64,000 nucleotides of DNA from Treponema bryantii (GTDB taxonomy: Bacteria; Spirochaetota; Spirochaetia; Treponematales; Treponemataceae): contig NZ_FOFU01000001.1 of NCBI RefSeq assembly GCF_900111035.1, forward strand, positions 566,558 to 630,557, given 5' to 3'. The notes under the pieces were generated by a model. It was not told the origin of the DNA. It saw only the letters and a program-made list of their open reading frames with translations, and searched no databases. The position numbers were made by a program, and so were the translations under genes. Below, piece after piece: positions 25,589-33,483 of the stretch (position 1 is the stretch's first letter; each line of letters begins with the position of its first letter).

Positions 25589-26467
25589 ATGGAAAAGATT
25601 GAAGAAATTAAGCAATTAACATTAGCTCTTATGGATATACTCGGTAAAGGTTTTTGTGATGTAGTAGAACTTAGCCCAGAAAATTATCGTCAGTATAGAT
25701 TCAATATTTCAAATTCAAAAGATTTTGTTCCAATTAAAAAATTCTTAAGAATCGCAACTTCAGCAATACAGAAATTTGCTAAAACTCAAAATATTCCAGA
25801 TGATGGTGAAATATATTGTCGTGATACAGGTTCAGATAAATTATTAGTTCCATTTTATTTTATCGATGAATATATTCATTTGTTGTTTCGTTTAATGTCT
25901 GGACTAGAACTATCAGGACTTAAAGATTTTATTAGTATGTGTATTGCTTTTTGTAATTCCCAGGATGATAGCGAATTACAAGCACCTGATGCAACTACAG
26001 AACGTTTATTCAAAGAAGGTCTATATCCAGAGGAAGATTATAAAGCTTTTTGTGAATTTAAAAGAAGAAGTTTTAGAAAAGAATATTACTCGGTTTGTAG
26101 AGATGTTATTAATAATCGTGATAAAGAAGCCTCTTTCTTTTATTGGCCATTATGTGAAATCTCTAAAACTGTTAATACCTTTGACTGGAATGATGAGAAT
26201 GAATTAGTTAGTTCTCGTACAATCGAAAGAATGAAAGGCGAAAAAGGTCCCCGTCTCTGGTCCAGTATAAGTGACGTAATTTCAATTGCAGCTTGCGATA
26301 GGTACCATAAAGAAGAAAGCACATTGAAAGAGTTTGAGATTTTCCAGGCAAGAATTCTGATGGCCTATTTTTTAGAAAATTTTGTTTATTCCAAAACCTT
26401 GCTAAAAGAATACAATCAAGCTGATTTATATCAGCTTCTAAAAGATGGTTTGAAGTACAAACTATAA
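25589..26467 (+). CDS. unrecognised cytoplasmic protein, 292 aa
   Basis: I do not recognise this gene. The product is soluble, mostly helical, rich in aromatic and charged residues, with several cysteines (CDVVEL, CRDTGSDK, SMCIAFCNSQDD, CEFKRRSFRKEYYSVCRDV) and no signal peptide or membrane span. The cysteines do not form a standard zinc-finger spacing. It is the only plus-strand gene in the defence island, between the divergent Fic gene and the convergent DUF2971 gene, with its own promoter. The position suggests an accessory or defence-related role, but that is inference only. Confidence 0.7.
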   Translation: MEKIEEIKQLTLALMDILGKGFCDVVELSPENYRQYRFNISNSKDFVPIKKFLRIATSAIQKFAKTQNIPDDGEIYCRDTGSDKLLVPFYFIDEYIHLLFRLMSGLELSGLKDFISMCIAFCNSQDDSELQAPDATTERLFKEGLYPEEDYKAFCEFKRRSFRKEYYSVCRDVINNRDKEASFFYWPLCEISKTVNTFDWNDENELVSSRTIERMKGEKGPRLWSSISDVISIAACDRYHKEESTLKEFEIFQARILMAYFLENFVYSKTLLKEYNQADLYQLLKDGLKYKL

Positions 26468-26554
26468 TTATACACCTTGTCTAATTGTTTCTAGTACGAC
26501 ACCATCTCTGCGCCCCCCCCAACGCCCCAGGTGTGTTCACCTAATTTATCATTA

Positions 26555-27493
26555 CTACCGAATTTTTATTTTAGATTCAGTAATTCTAACATCGATCAAT
26601 TCATTACACTTCAAAAATAAATCCAAATCTTTTTTACTCTGTTCACATTTAGGACCTAACATAACTTCTGTAATAAGTCCTTTCTTCATGATTGAACTAA
26701 TATCCAAAAATCTACATGGCCGGATTTTATTGTTTATTAATTCAAATCTTAAAACATCAAGTCCAGTTTGTTTAAAAGCTGTTTTTACATCTGGGAATTG
26801 GACATTTTTATACACATCCTGTAAATGTGGAATTTTAGAAAAAGTGTCCTTTGTTATAGTATCTTCATAGGCAAGTCTAATTTCTTTTTCATCTTCCCAA
26901 GCCGTATTCTTAACAAAGTATTTCATCTGTCTATAACAATCAGAAAGAAAAGTATATCCCATATCTTTGCAAAGAAGTTCAATAGGAATCTCTGGAACTA
27001 TTCTAAAGGATTTATTCCCAAAGAATTTATCAGCTAATGATTTCCAAAAATATTCTAATCGTTTTTCTTCATTATAGATTATTGGACTAATTTGAACAAA
27101 ACCAGAAGCTATAAAAGCAAGCTCTTGTAGTTTTGATATATCTATCCCAATGCAAACTCCCTTTCTGGAATCTGCATATCTATCCCAATGAGCAAGATTA
27201 TCATATTTTTGAGATAACGAGAAAACAAAAGGAGCAATTTCAAGATTAGCGAGTTCTTCAAATTCTTTTTTTTTAGGAAGAAATCCATTTTCATAAAAGA
27301 ATTTCAAAAAGTTGTCATCATTTTTTTCGTATAACGTTTTAAAATCGCTTTCAAAATCCATTATGCTATAGGAAGCTTCTTCCATATCATTAAGACTCTG
27401 AACCCCGCTAAGTAAAAGAGAGTTATTCGTAACAATTTTATATAAAGCGGAAACAGATGTATAATGATAAAAAATATTTTTCTCTTGCTTCAA
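26555..27493 (-). CDS. DUF2971-family protein
   Basis: A 312-residue soluble protein matching DUF2971, with the N-terminal FYHYTSVSALYKIVTNNSLL and LNDMEEASY, and the central FSLSQKYDNLAHWDRYADSR then KGVCIGID. The function of the family is unknown; it is frequent in accessory regions and next to defence genes. The start is a TTG with GGAG seven bases upstream. It is the last of the co-oriented island genes, 37 bases after the PD-(D/E)XK-like gene. Confidence 0.8.
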   Translation of the reverse strand: MKQEKNIFYHYTSVSALYKIVTNNSLLLSGVQSLNDMEEASYSIMDFESDFKTLYEKNDDNFLKFFYENGFLPKKKEFEELANLEIAPFVFSLSQKYDNLAHWDRYADSRKGVCIGIDISKLQELAFIASGFVQISPIIYNEEKRLEYFWKSLADKFFGNKSFRIVPEIPIELLCKDMGYTFLSDCYRQMKYFVKNTAWEDEKEIRLAYEDTITKDTFSKIPHLQDVYKNVQFPDVKTAFKQTGLDVLRFELINNKIRPCRFLDISSIMKKGLITEVMLGPKCEQSKKDLDLFLKCNELIDVRITESKIKIR

Positions 27494-27530
27494 AATTATT
27501 CTCCGTATGTGAAACAGAGCTGTACATTTT

Positions 27531-28034
27531 CTATAAAACTTCTACAATTATTCCCACTAAATCCATACTGTATTGAATATGAAGAATATTTGCTGTATCA
27601 ACATTTGTTACAAATAAGTATTTATAATCAGCGTATACAGATTTTAGTTTATTCAAAACTTTTACAATTTCGTCTCTTTGCTTTGCTCCAAAATCACGCC
27701 CTGTAGGTGTAGTAGTTTTTGCTTCAGCAATGATTCTTTTTCCATTATCTAATCGATAATCAATCTTAAACCCCTGAGAAGTTACATTCTTTAACAAAAC
27801 ATCAGGTACAGGGTGTTTGAATTCTTTTTCCAAGAAAATCTTTGCTTTTTGAAGAATCAAAAAGTTTACCCCTGCATTAAGATTACCTAATAAATCTTTT
27901 ATTGTTACGTAATCCTTCAACAAGTCTTCAATATCAGAAGATTGATAAGAAGTATTACACTCGTTTAGATATTGTTTAACATTGTTAATTCGAAGAGTAA
28001 TTTGATTAAAGTCTTCAATTTCTCTCTGGTTCAT
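27531..28034 (-). CDS. putative PD-(D/E)XK nuclease-like protein, 167 aa
   Basis: No family name is certain. After a helical N-terminus, residues 88-110 read FKIDYRLDNGKRIIAEAKTT, which fits the restriction-endonuclease core D-x(11)-E-x-K (D92, E104, K106) on consecutive beta strands. The later YKYLFVTNVDTANILHI could supply the remaining strand. It follows the DUF262 gene by ten bases and has an AAGGTG Shine-Dalgarno. I infer a nuclease working with, or as an extra domain for, the neighbouring enzyme; a non-catalytic fold relative is possible. Confidence 0.6.
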   Translation of the reverse strand: MNQREIEDFNQITLRINNVKQYLNECNTSYQSSDIEDLLKDYVTIKDLLGNLNAGVNFLILQKAKIFLEKEFKHPVPDVLLKNVTSQGFKIDYRLDNGKRIIAEAKTTTPTGRDFGAKQRDEIVKVLNKLKSVYADYKYLFVTNVDTANILHIQYSMDLVGIIVEVL

Positions 28035-28044
28035 ACAGCACCTT

Positions 28045-29787
28045 CTACTTAGTCAAATTATTTTGCTTTAAGAATTCAATAAATGAATCGATAATTGTTT
28101 CTTGTCTTGAATCAATATCTGCTTCGGTATAATCAGATTTATTATTTGCAATACCTTGTAATTCAATGATTTTGGTTCCTTCTTTGTACTGACCTTTATC
28201 ATTTGTAAAACCTTTATAGTATTTAATCTTGTCAGTAAATCGATAATCAGAAGCACGGATGTTTATTTTCTTTTCAAGAAGAACTTTATTTCCAAGAGAT
28301 TCAAGTTTGCCGGAATTAGAAAGAGAGCTTTCATTTTCCTGTCTTTTTCTTGCAAAAATATGTTCAATCTCATATACAGATTCCAAAGAAAGTAATGGTT
28401 GATTTTCATCATGGAAAGCCCACCAGGTTAACATAGATTTTGTAATTGGTCGGCTATTACTAAAGTAGTAATTATTTAACATTGATTTTACTGTAGCTGG
28501 TTCAAACTTAAAGTCTGTAAACTCAACGCTCTTTCCTTCAATCAGATTAACCATTTCGGCATAAACTGGCGTACGCAGAGCATTTACACCAGGATTTACA
28601 ATGGCGTAAGTCCAAATAAAAGCAGTAATCTTTGTTAAGAAAGCACAGAATTTTGCATCATCAAGTTTTCCATTAGCATCTTTGTTCTGCATAAAATAAA
28701 CAGATGTAAAATAATTCCACATACCGTTTGGTGCGTAATTCAATACATAAAGTCTTCTAAGTACAGCTTCATTAAATCGTTCTTTATCCTGATTTGAAAT
28801 GTCATTCCAGAAATCACAAAGAGATTCCAAGTCATCAAGCGTTTTATCTTTTTTAAGAAGTGCATAACTGTCTTTTTCATAGAACTTACGTAAAGCTTCT
28901 GTTGTAGAAGATTTTATTTTCTGACATGCACGTTCATAGTACATATAGCGAGTAAATAACTCATCCATAGGTGTACCAGTAATTGGATGGAAGATCTTTG
29001 AAGTCTGTTCTTCAAGAGCTTTCCAGCGTTTTATGAAATTATCTTTTCCACCTTTCTTTGTATAATACTTATAGAACTGAGCCTTAAAAATATCAGCATC
29101 AGAGAGTGGTAAACCACGGTCATTCAATGTAGAGAAGATTCTTAGAGCAGTATCCTGGCTTTCTGCTTCAATAGGAAGTAAAATACAATTGTTTAAGATA
29201 CGTGTTGGTAAATAAGAAAAGTAACTTGGAAACTTCTGTAAGAAATCATTAATCTGTTTCTGGAAGAATCTATAGTTATTTGCATAATTGCTCTTCATAT
29301 CATCAGATGCAATTCCAGATTTTAAAATATTTACGAATTGCTCTTTATCGTTATCTGTAGCAACTTCAGAATCAATCTTTAATCGTGTTTTATCAGGTGT
29401 ACCAAACTCATCAGTTTTCCAAATACACTTTTCAAGATTTTCTCTGGTCTTCTTAGAATTATCATCCTGCATCATTCCAAATTTTTCATAGAATGCACGA
29501 AGTAAAAGCATAAGAGTTGTAAGACGCTGCTGACCGTCAATGACTTCCATTTTTTTATCATCGTTTACAAATGTAACGATTGGTCCAAGGAAGTATTCAT
29601 CACTGTCACTATCAAAGCGAGAATAGTCATTATCAGGGAATGCAAAGTTAAAAATATCTTCCCATAATGTCTGACATTCTGCATATTCCCATGCATATGG
29701 TCGCTGATAGTCTGGAATAAGAAAATCTGCTTTTTTATCTGAACATCGATCAAAAATTGTTTTTTGATCGATGTTTAGTTTTGACAT
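28045..29787 (-). CDS. DUF262/DUF1524 (GmrSD-type) restriction protein
   Basis: A 580-residue protein with the layout of GmrSD-type enzymes. An N-terminal DUF262 ParB/Srx-like domain carries IPDYQRPYAW (about 24-33) and IDGQQRLTTLMLLLRAFY (DGQQR at 84-88). A C-terminal DUF1524 HNH-like nuclease region carries YEIEHIFARKRQ (near 460) and LGNKVLLEKKINIRASDYRF. GmrSD cuts DNA with glucosylated hydroxymethylcytosine and uses nucleotides, so a role against phages with modified DNA is likely but unproven here. An AGGAG Shine-Dalgarno precedes it. Confidence 0.87.
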   Translation of the reverse strand: MSKLNIDQKTIFDRCSDKKADFLIPDYQRPYAWEYAECQTLWEDIFNFAFPDNDYSRFDSDSDEYFLGPIVTFVNDDKKMEVIDGQQRLTTLMLLLRAFYEKFGMMQDDNSKKTRENLEKCIWKTDEFGTPDKTRLKIDSEVATDNDKEQFVNILKSGIASDDMKSNYANNYRFFQKQINDFLQKFPSYFSYLPTRILNNCILLPIEAESQDTALRIFSTLNDRGLPLSDADIFKAQFYKYYTKKGGKDNFIKRWKALEEQTSKIFHPITGTPMDELFTRYMYYERACQKIKSSTTEALRKFYEKDSYALLKKDKTLDDLESLCDFWNDISNQDKERFNEAVLRRLYVLNYAPNGMWNYFTSVYFMQNKDANGKLDDAKFCAFLTKITAFIWTYAIVNPGVNALRTPVYAEMVNLIEGKSVEFTDFKFEPATVKSMLNNYYFSNSRPITKSMLTWWAFHDENQPLLSLESVYEIEHIFARKRQENESSLSNSGKLESLGNKVLLEKKINIRASDYRFTDKIKYYKGFTNDKGQYKEGTKIIELQGIANNKSDYTEADIDSRQETIIDSFIEFLKQNNLTK

Positions 29788-29803
29788 TATTAGTTATTCT
29801 CCT

Positions 29804-30310
29804 TTAATTTATTTTTGGTCCAGTAATTAACATAAAATATGAACATATAAGTAAAATTACAAAAATAAATCTCTCAATTATTTTTATTCCTTTACTATCC
29901 TTTGGTATGCCTAAATAAGAATATCCATACAAAATTGAATCAAATACCAAAATAATTATTTCAGTTATTATCATAATGATTTTTACAGTTGTATTCGGTA
30001 GATTTGTTGGTATATATGTTAATCCCCAAACAATATTACTAAAAAAAACTGCAGGTACAGAGTTCAAAAAAGAAAATTCTTCATATTCTCTAATTGTTTT
30101 TACAATTACCTCTTCTCCTGAAATAATTTTATCATCTACATAAAAATTTACATCATTTTTCTTATTTATTGAAAAAGCCATCGTTTTTCCTAAATATTCT
30201 ATGACAAGAACAATTATAGGCAAAAATATAGCTGAAAAAACTTGAAGCCAAAATGAAAAATTCATAATCTGAGATGATTGAGGTAATAAAAGTTCTATAA
30301 TTGTTTTCAT
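29804..30310 (-). CDS. unrecognised membrane protein, 168 aa
   Basis: I do not recognise this protein. It has about four transmembrane helices (about 18-40, 85-100, 108-130, 145-163), with a hydrophilic loop at 48-80 (INKKNDVNFYVDDKIISGEE). The start overlaps the stop of the upstream gene by four bases (ATGA), so the two are translated together. Within a defence island a small co-translated membrane protein is a candidate membrane-damaging effector or anchor; that is inference. Confidence 0.65.
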   Translation of the reverse strand: MKTIIELLLPQSSQIMNFSFWLQVFSAIFLPIIVLVIEYLGKTMAFSINKKNDVNFYVDDKIISGEEVIVKTIREYEEFSFLNSVPAVFFSNIVWGLTYIPTNLPNTTVKIIMIITEIIILVFDSILYGYSYLGIPKDSKGIKIIERFIFVILLICSYFMLITGPKIN

Positions 30311-30936
30311 TTATTTATCCCCTCATATTTTTCTTCTCTCTGTTTCATAATAAGCTTAATTGTATTGCCACAAATTAAAGATAACATTTTTGGTATATGT
30401 TTTGGCTTAAATGGAATAAAATAAAAAGTATCTGTTATTATATCTGATTCTATTTCTAGCTTTCCTAAAAATCCAACTGAATATAATTTACCAAGATCTT
30501 CGTTTTTATCTTTAATAATATTCCTTGAAATATAATATATCGAAGGTTGTGTACCAAGAAATCCAGTCCAATCAACATAAAAATGATTATCAAATACATG
30601 AAATTGTTCATCCTGTATTCTTTTACATATAGTGTTTTCAATATTTTCATATTCGTAAAAATGTAATAAAAAGAAACTACATGCAAATATTCTTACATAT
30701 TCTATAAATATTGGATCTTTGATAGTTGTACAAATTTTTTTTAATAACTTTCTATCTTCATATTTTACATTCGATGCATAACTATTTTTCTTATAATCAT
30801 TTAACAGTTCAAAAAAATCATTTGTATTAATCGTAGAAATTGTTTTTGAATCAAAGTTAAGTTTTGTTTCATTATTATTTAATTCAATACATAAAAAATG
30901 TTCTTTATCATCAAATTTTGAAAATTGAAATTTCAT
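30307..30936 (-). CDS. unrecognised soluble protein, 209 aa
   Basis: I do not recognise this protein. It looks cytoplasmic, AT-rich in codons (many I, N, K, Y, F), with an N-terminal beta-rich part (FSKFDDKEHFLCIELNNNE) and a helical, aromatic middle (EYVRIFACSFFLLHFYEYEN). No nucleotide-binding or nuclease motif is visible. It follows the HEPN-like gene by 14 bases, with AGGAG upstream, and overlaps the membrane-protein gene. The pair could be a sensor-effector unit. Confidence 0.62.
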   Translation of the reverse strand: MKFQFSKFDDKEHFLCIELNNNETKLNFDSKTISTINTNDFFELLNDYKKNSYASNVKYEDRKLLKKICTTIKDPIFIEYVRIFACSFFLLHFYEYENIENTICKRIQDEQFHVFDNHFYVDWTGFLGTQPSIYYISRNIIKDKNEDLGKLYSVGFLGKLEIESDIITDTFYFIPFKPKHIPKMLSLICGNTIKLIMKQREEKYEGINK

Positions 30937-30950
30937 TTATGTCTTTACTC

Positions 30951-32303
30951 CTAAAATTCTATATCTTCTTCAGCTTTTACAAAAACTTTTTCATCATAAT
31001 TAAATTCATCATATTGATCAAAATAATTCGAATCTAAAGAAAAACGTTCAAAAACGGCTCTAACAATTTTGGTATTGTCAGATTTACTTCTACCTCTTCT
31101 ATAAATTTGATCATTTTCATTTATAGCATTCATTAATTTATCTAATTGGGGTTTTGTGATTTTATCTAATATAGGTTCTATATATTTCGAAAAACGAGAG
31201 TCTGCAGAATTAAAATCAAAACTTTTAGAAAAATGAAGTATAGAATAATCTTGCCATTCAATAACCATTCCATTGTCAGAAAAGAATTTTTTTAATGCTT
31301 CAAAAGTATTGTAATCAAATCCTTTATCTGCATTAACTTCTTCATCATTTATTAACCATGTATAATATTCATAACTATCATTATGGACAAACCAAGAAAG
31401 TATTCCTTTTCTATGAGGTAAATTAAATAAAGTCGTTTCAAAAGTTTGCTTCCAGAAAGGTTTTATAAATTTATATAAATCTTTTTCTTGTGAAAAAATA
31501 TTGATTAATAATATACATTTTTCATTATCTAATGAAAAATCATAATAAGTTTCGTCTTGTGATAATTCTTTAATTACCAATTCCTTTTTTAGAGAAATTA
31601 TTGCTGAAATACATTTTGCATTTATTTCTCTATTCTCAACACAGCGTTCATCATCATCTTTCATAAATACAAATTTCCAAAGTTTTTTGAAAATATTGAT
31701 TATCATTTGAGATGGCATTCTTGCAAAATATCTTTTATCTAAATAATGCTCTAAAGCTGATTGATCGTTTGAGAGAATAGTTTTTTGATTTTCTAAGTCT
31801 TCTGTTAATCTATCAAAAACACTTGAAATATAATAAGGAGGTTTTATAAGAACTCCTTCAAAAATAGCTTTTATGTATGCTATTGTTGTTTCTTTTGATG
31901 GATAATATAATTCAAAATCTGAATTTAATGCAGGATGTGCGCAAAGATTTCTTACATCATGAAGATGATCAATTTCCATTTTTATATCAGTATCAAGTAA
32001 GTTCGTTTCTTTTGCAATTTTATTAACAATATCTCTTTCCCAACTTGGATCAAATTGTGTTCCATTTTCTGATTTAGCAATCCTTTTGCTTTCAATTTGT
32101 GACAGTATCGTTGTAGCTTTTTTATCTTCACTTGTATCTCTTAAATCTTGTAATTTTAAAAATAAGTCTGAAACGACAGTAGAGTACAACATTACTATTG
32201 CTGAACGGTAGTTTCCATTATGATATGAACTCAATACTTCATTGAAGTATTGTTTTGTTTTAGGGGAATAAATATCATTTTCATTTATTAAAAAATCATT
32301 CAT
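30951..32303 (-). CDS. HEPN-like domain protein, 450 aa
   Basis: The N-terminal 130 residues are helical and end with DHLHDVRNLCAHP, which contains R118-N-x3-H123, the RNxxxH signature of catalytic HEPN ribonucleases, on a helix after a helical bundle (NYRSAIVMLYSTVVSDLFLK). This part also resembles DUF4145-type proteins. The remaining 320 residues are unrecognised and helical. I infer an RNA-cleaving effector, as in many abortive-infection and toxin systems. The ribosome-binding site (GGAAG) comes from a decayed copy of the hsdS 3' end directly upstream. Confidence 0.65.
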   Translation of the reverse strand: MNDFLINENDIYSPKTKQYFNEVLSSYHNGNYRSAIVMLYSTVVSDLFLKLQDLRDTSEDKKATTILSQIESKRIAKSENGTQFDPSWERDIVNKIAKETNLLDTDIKMEIDHLHDVRNLCAHPALNSDFELYYPSKETTIAYIKAIFEGVLIKPPYYISSVFDRLTEDLENQKTILSNDQSALEHYLDKRYFARMPSQMIINIFKKLWKFVFMKDDDERCVENREINAKCISAIISLKKELVIKELSQDETYYDFSLDNEKCILLINIFSQEKDLYKFIKPFWKQTFETTLFNLPHRKGILSWFVHNDSYEYYTWLINDEEVNADKGFDYNTFEALKKFFSDNGMVIEWQDYSILHFSKSFDFNSADSRFSKYIEPILDKITKPQLDKLMNAINENDQIYRRGRSKSDNTKIVRAVFERFSLDSNYFDQYDEFNYDEKVFVKAEEDIEF

Positions 32304-32307
32304 TTTT

Positions 32308-32380
32308 TTTACTTCCTATTTTCCACTCGTCAATCTAGATAAAATAAAAATCTTATTTCTTAGTAAGATTAAAATTTGCC
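32308..32380 (-). pseudogene. decayed duplicate of the hsdS 3' end
   Basis: These 73 bases align with the last 71 bases of the intact hsdS (33488-33558) apart from scattered substitutions and a single-base insertion. Shared words include CTAGATTGA and GAGTGGAAAA. The hsdS tail would read RDLLLPRLMSGKLEVK; the copy has an in-frame TAA and a frameshift. It lies between the TIR and HEPN-like genes, in the same orientation as hsdS. Confidence 0.85.
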
Positions 32381-33481
32381 TCATTCAATATCTTTTATAA
32401 ATTCATCTAATAAGACCATAAAATGTTTCTCATCAATTTTAAGATTAAACAATTTTGAGATTTTATTTTTTAGTTCAATCATATTTGCTTTACAATGTTC
32501 ATCGTTTCTTAAAACGGCTCCCATTTTACGTGTATCAACAGCACACTGGTGATACTTTGGATTTCCAAACGTAAAATTCGGATTATAAATATTTGTATAG
32601 TCTGATTGAGTAACCCAAGCAGCTCCCATCTCATTTAAGCAAGCAGGGCTTTCGAGATATGTATCTGACCAAAGAATTATCATGAAAACTTTATTATTAA
32701 AGTTTTCTCGTAAATATTCGTAAATATTTTTATCTAAAGGTATTTTATTAAGTGGATGTGAAGTATAAATTAATTGTTCGTCTTTTACTCCCAAACCAAT
32801 TATAAATTTTCGAAGAGCATCTCCATATTTTTTATCAGCTGAACTATGACTTATGAAAATTATTGATTTGTTAGATGTTTTAGCTTTTAGGGTATCTTCA
32901 TTTTGTATAATACAATTATCAGGAATTAATGAGACTTTATCTAAAAACTGTTTTATTTTAGCAGCATTATTTTTGTGTTCATTTTTGTGTGAACAATATC
33001 TTGCATTAATTATTCTTTCCAATGTTTGGTTATACCAGTCATCAATAAGTTGTAAGCAAACTTTGATTGCTTTTATATTGTTATCATTTAAAGATTGTTC
33101 CAGTTGTTCAAAATAATTACAAATATTTCCATGTTTTTCCCATGTTAAAGCAGTATCTTTAAAACTAGCAGTTTCTATCCTTAATTGATTTAAAATATCT
33201 ATGTTTTCTGAATAATCAGTATTTGTTTGTTCTGGTATAGAATTTTCTATTAGTTCTTTGTTTAATAAACCAAGAACAATTCTAGCATCACGCATAGCAG
33301 TTCCATTATTAAATGATAAATCCTTTTGTAAATCAGGAAAATCTTTAGAAAATACACCGACTATTTCAGTAATAAGATCAAACAAAGTTGCTTCATCCGA
33401 AGAACCTTTGTTAAATAAATATATTTCTCGTTTTAATTGCTTTATGTATTCTTGTATAAAATTCTTTTTTTCTATATTCAT
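32381..33481 (-). CDS. TIR-domain protein
   Basis: A 366-residue protein with a helical N-terminal region (1-195) and a TIR domain (about 205-366). The TIR begins KSIIFISHSSADKKYGDALR, continues VFMIILWSDTYLESPACLNE with the candidate catalytic glutamate E284, then MGAAW. Bacterial TIR effectors cleave or cyclise NAD on phage infection. It begins two bases after hsdS, and GGAAG inside the hsdS tail is its likely ribosome-binding site. Direct repeats of that hsdS tail bracket the gene, suggesting it is a later insertion. Confidence 0.85.
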   Translation of the reverse strand: MNIEKKNFIQEYIKQLKREIYLFNKGSSDEATLFDLITEIVGVFSKDFPDLQKDLSFNNGTAMRDARIVLGLLNKELIENSIPEQTNTDYSENIDILNQLRIETASFKDTALTWEKHGNICNYFEQLEQSLNDNNIKAIKVCLQLIDDWYNQTLERIINARYCSHKNEHKNNAAKIKQFLDKVSLIPDNCIIQNEDTLKAKTSNKSIIFISHSSADKKYGDALRKFIIGLGVKDEQLIYTSHPLNKIPLDKNIYEYLRENFNNKVFMIILWSDTYLESPACLNEMGAAWVTQSDYTNIYNPNFTFGNPKYHQCAVDTRKMGAVLRNDEHCKANMIELKNKISKLFNLKIDEKHFMVLLDEFIKDIE

Positions 33482-33483
33482 TC

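Noticed and set aside
26488-26540. C-rich stretch between convergent genes as a terminator
   Set aside because: No stem longer than four base pairs followed by a T-run could be found.
32381-33481. TIR gene as half of a Thoeris system
   Set aside because: No ThsA-like (SIR2 or SLOG) partner gene is adjacent; only the TIR domain is shared.
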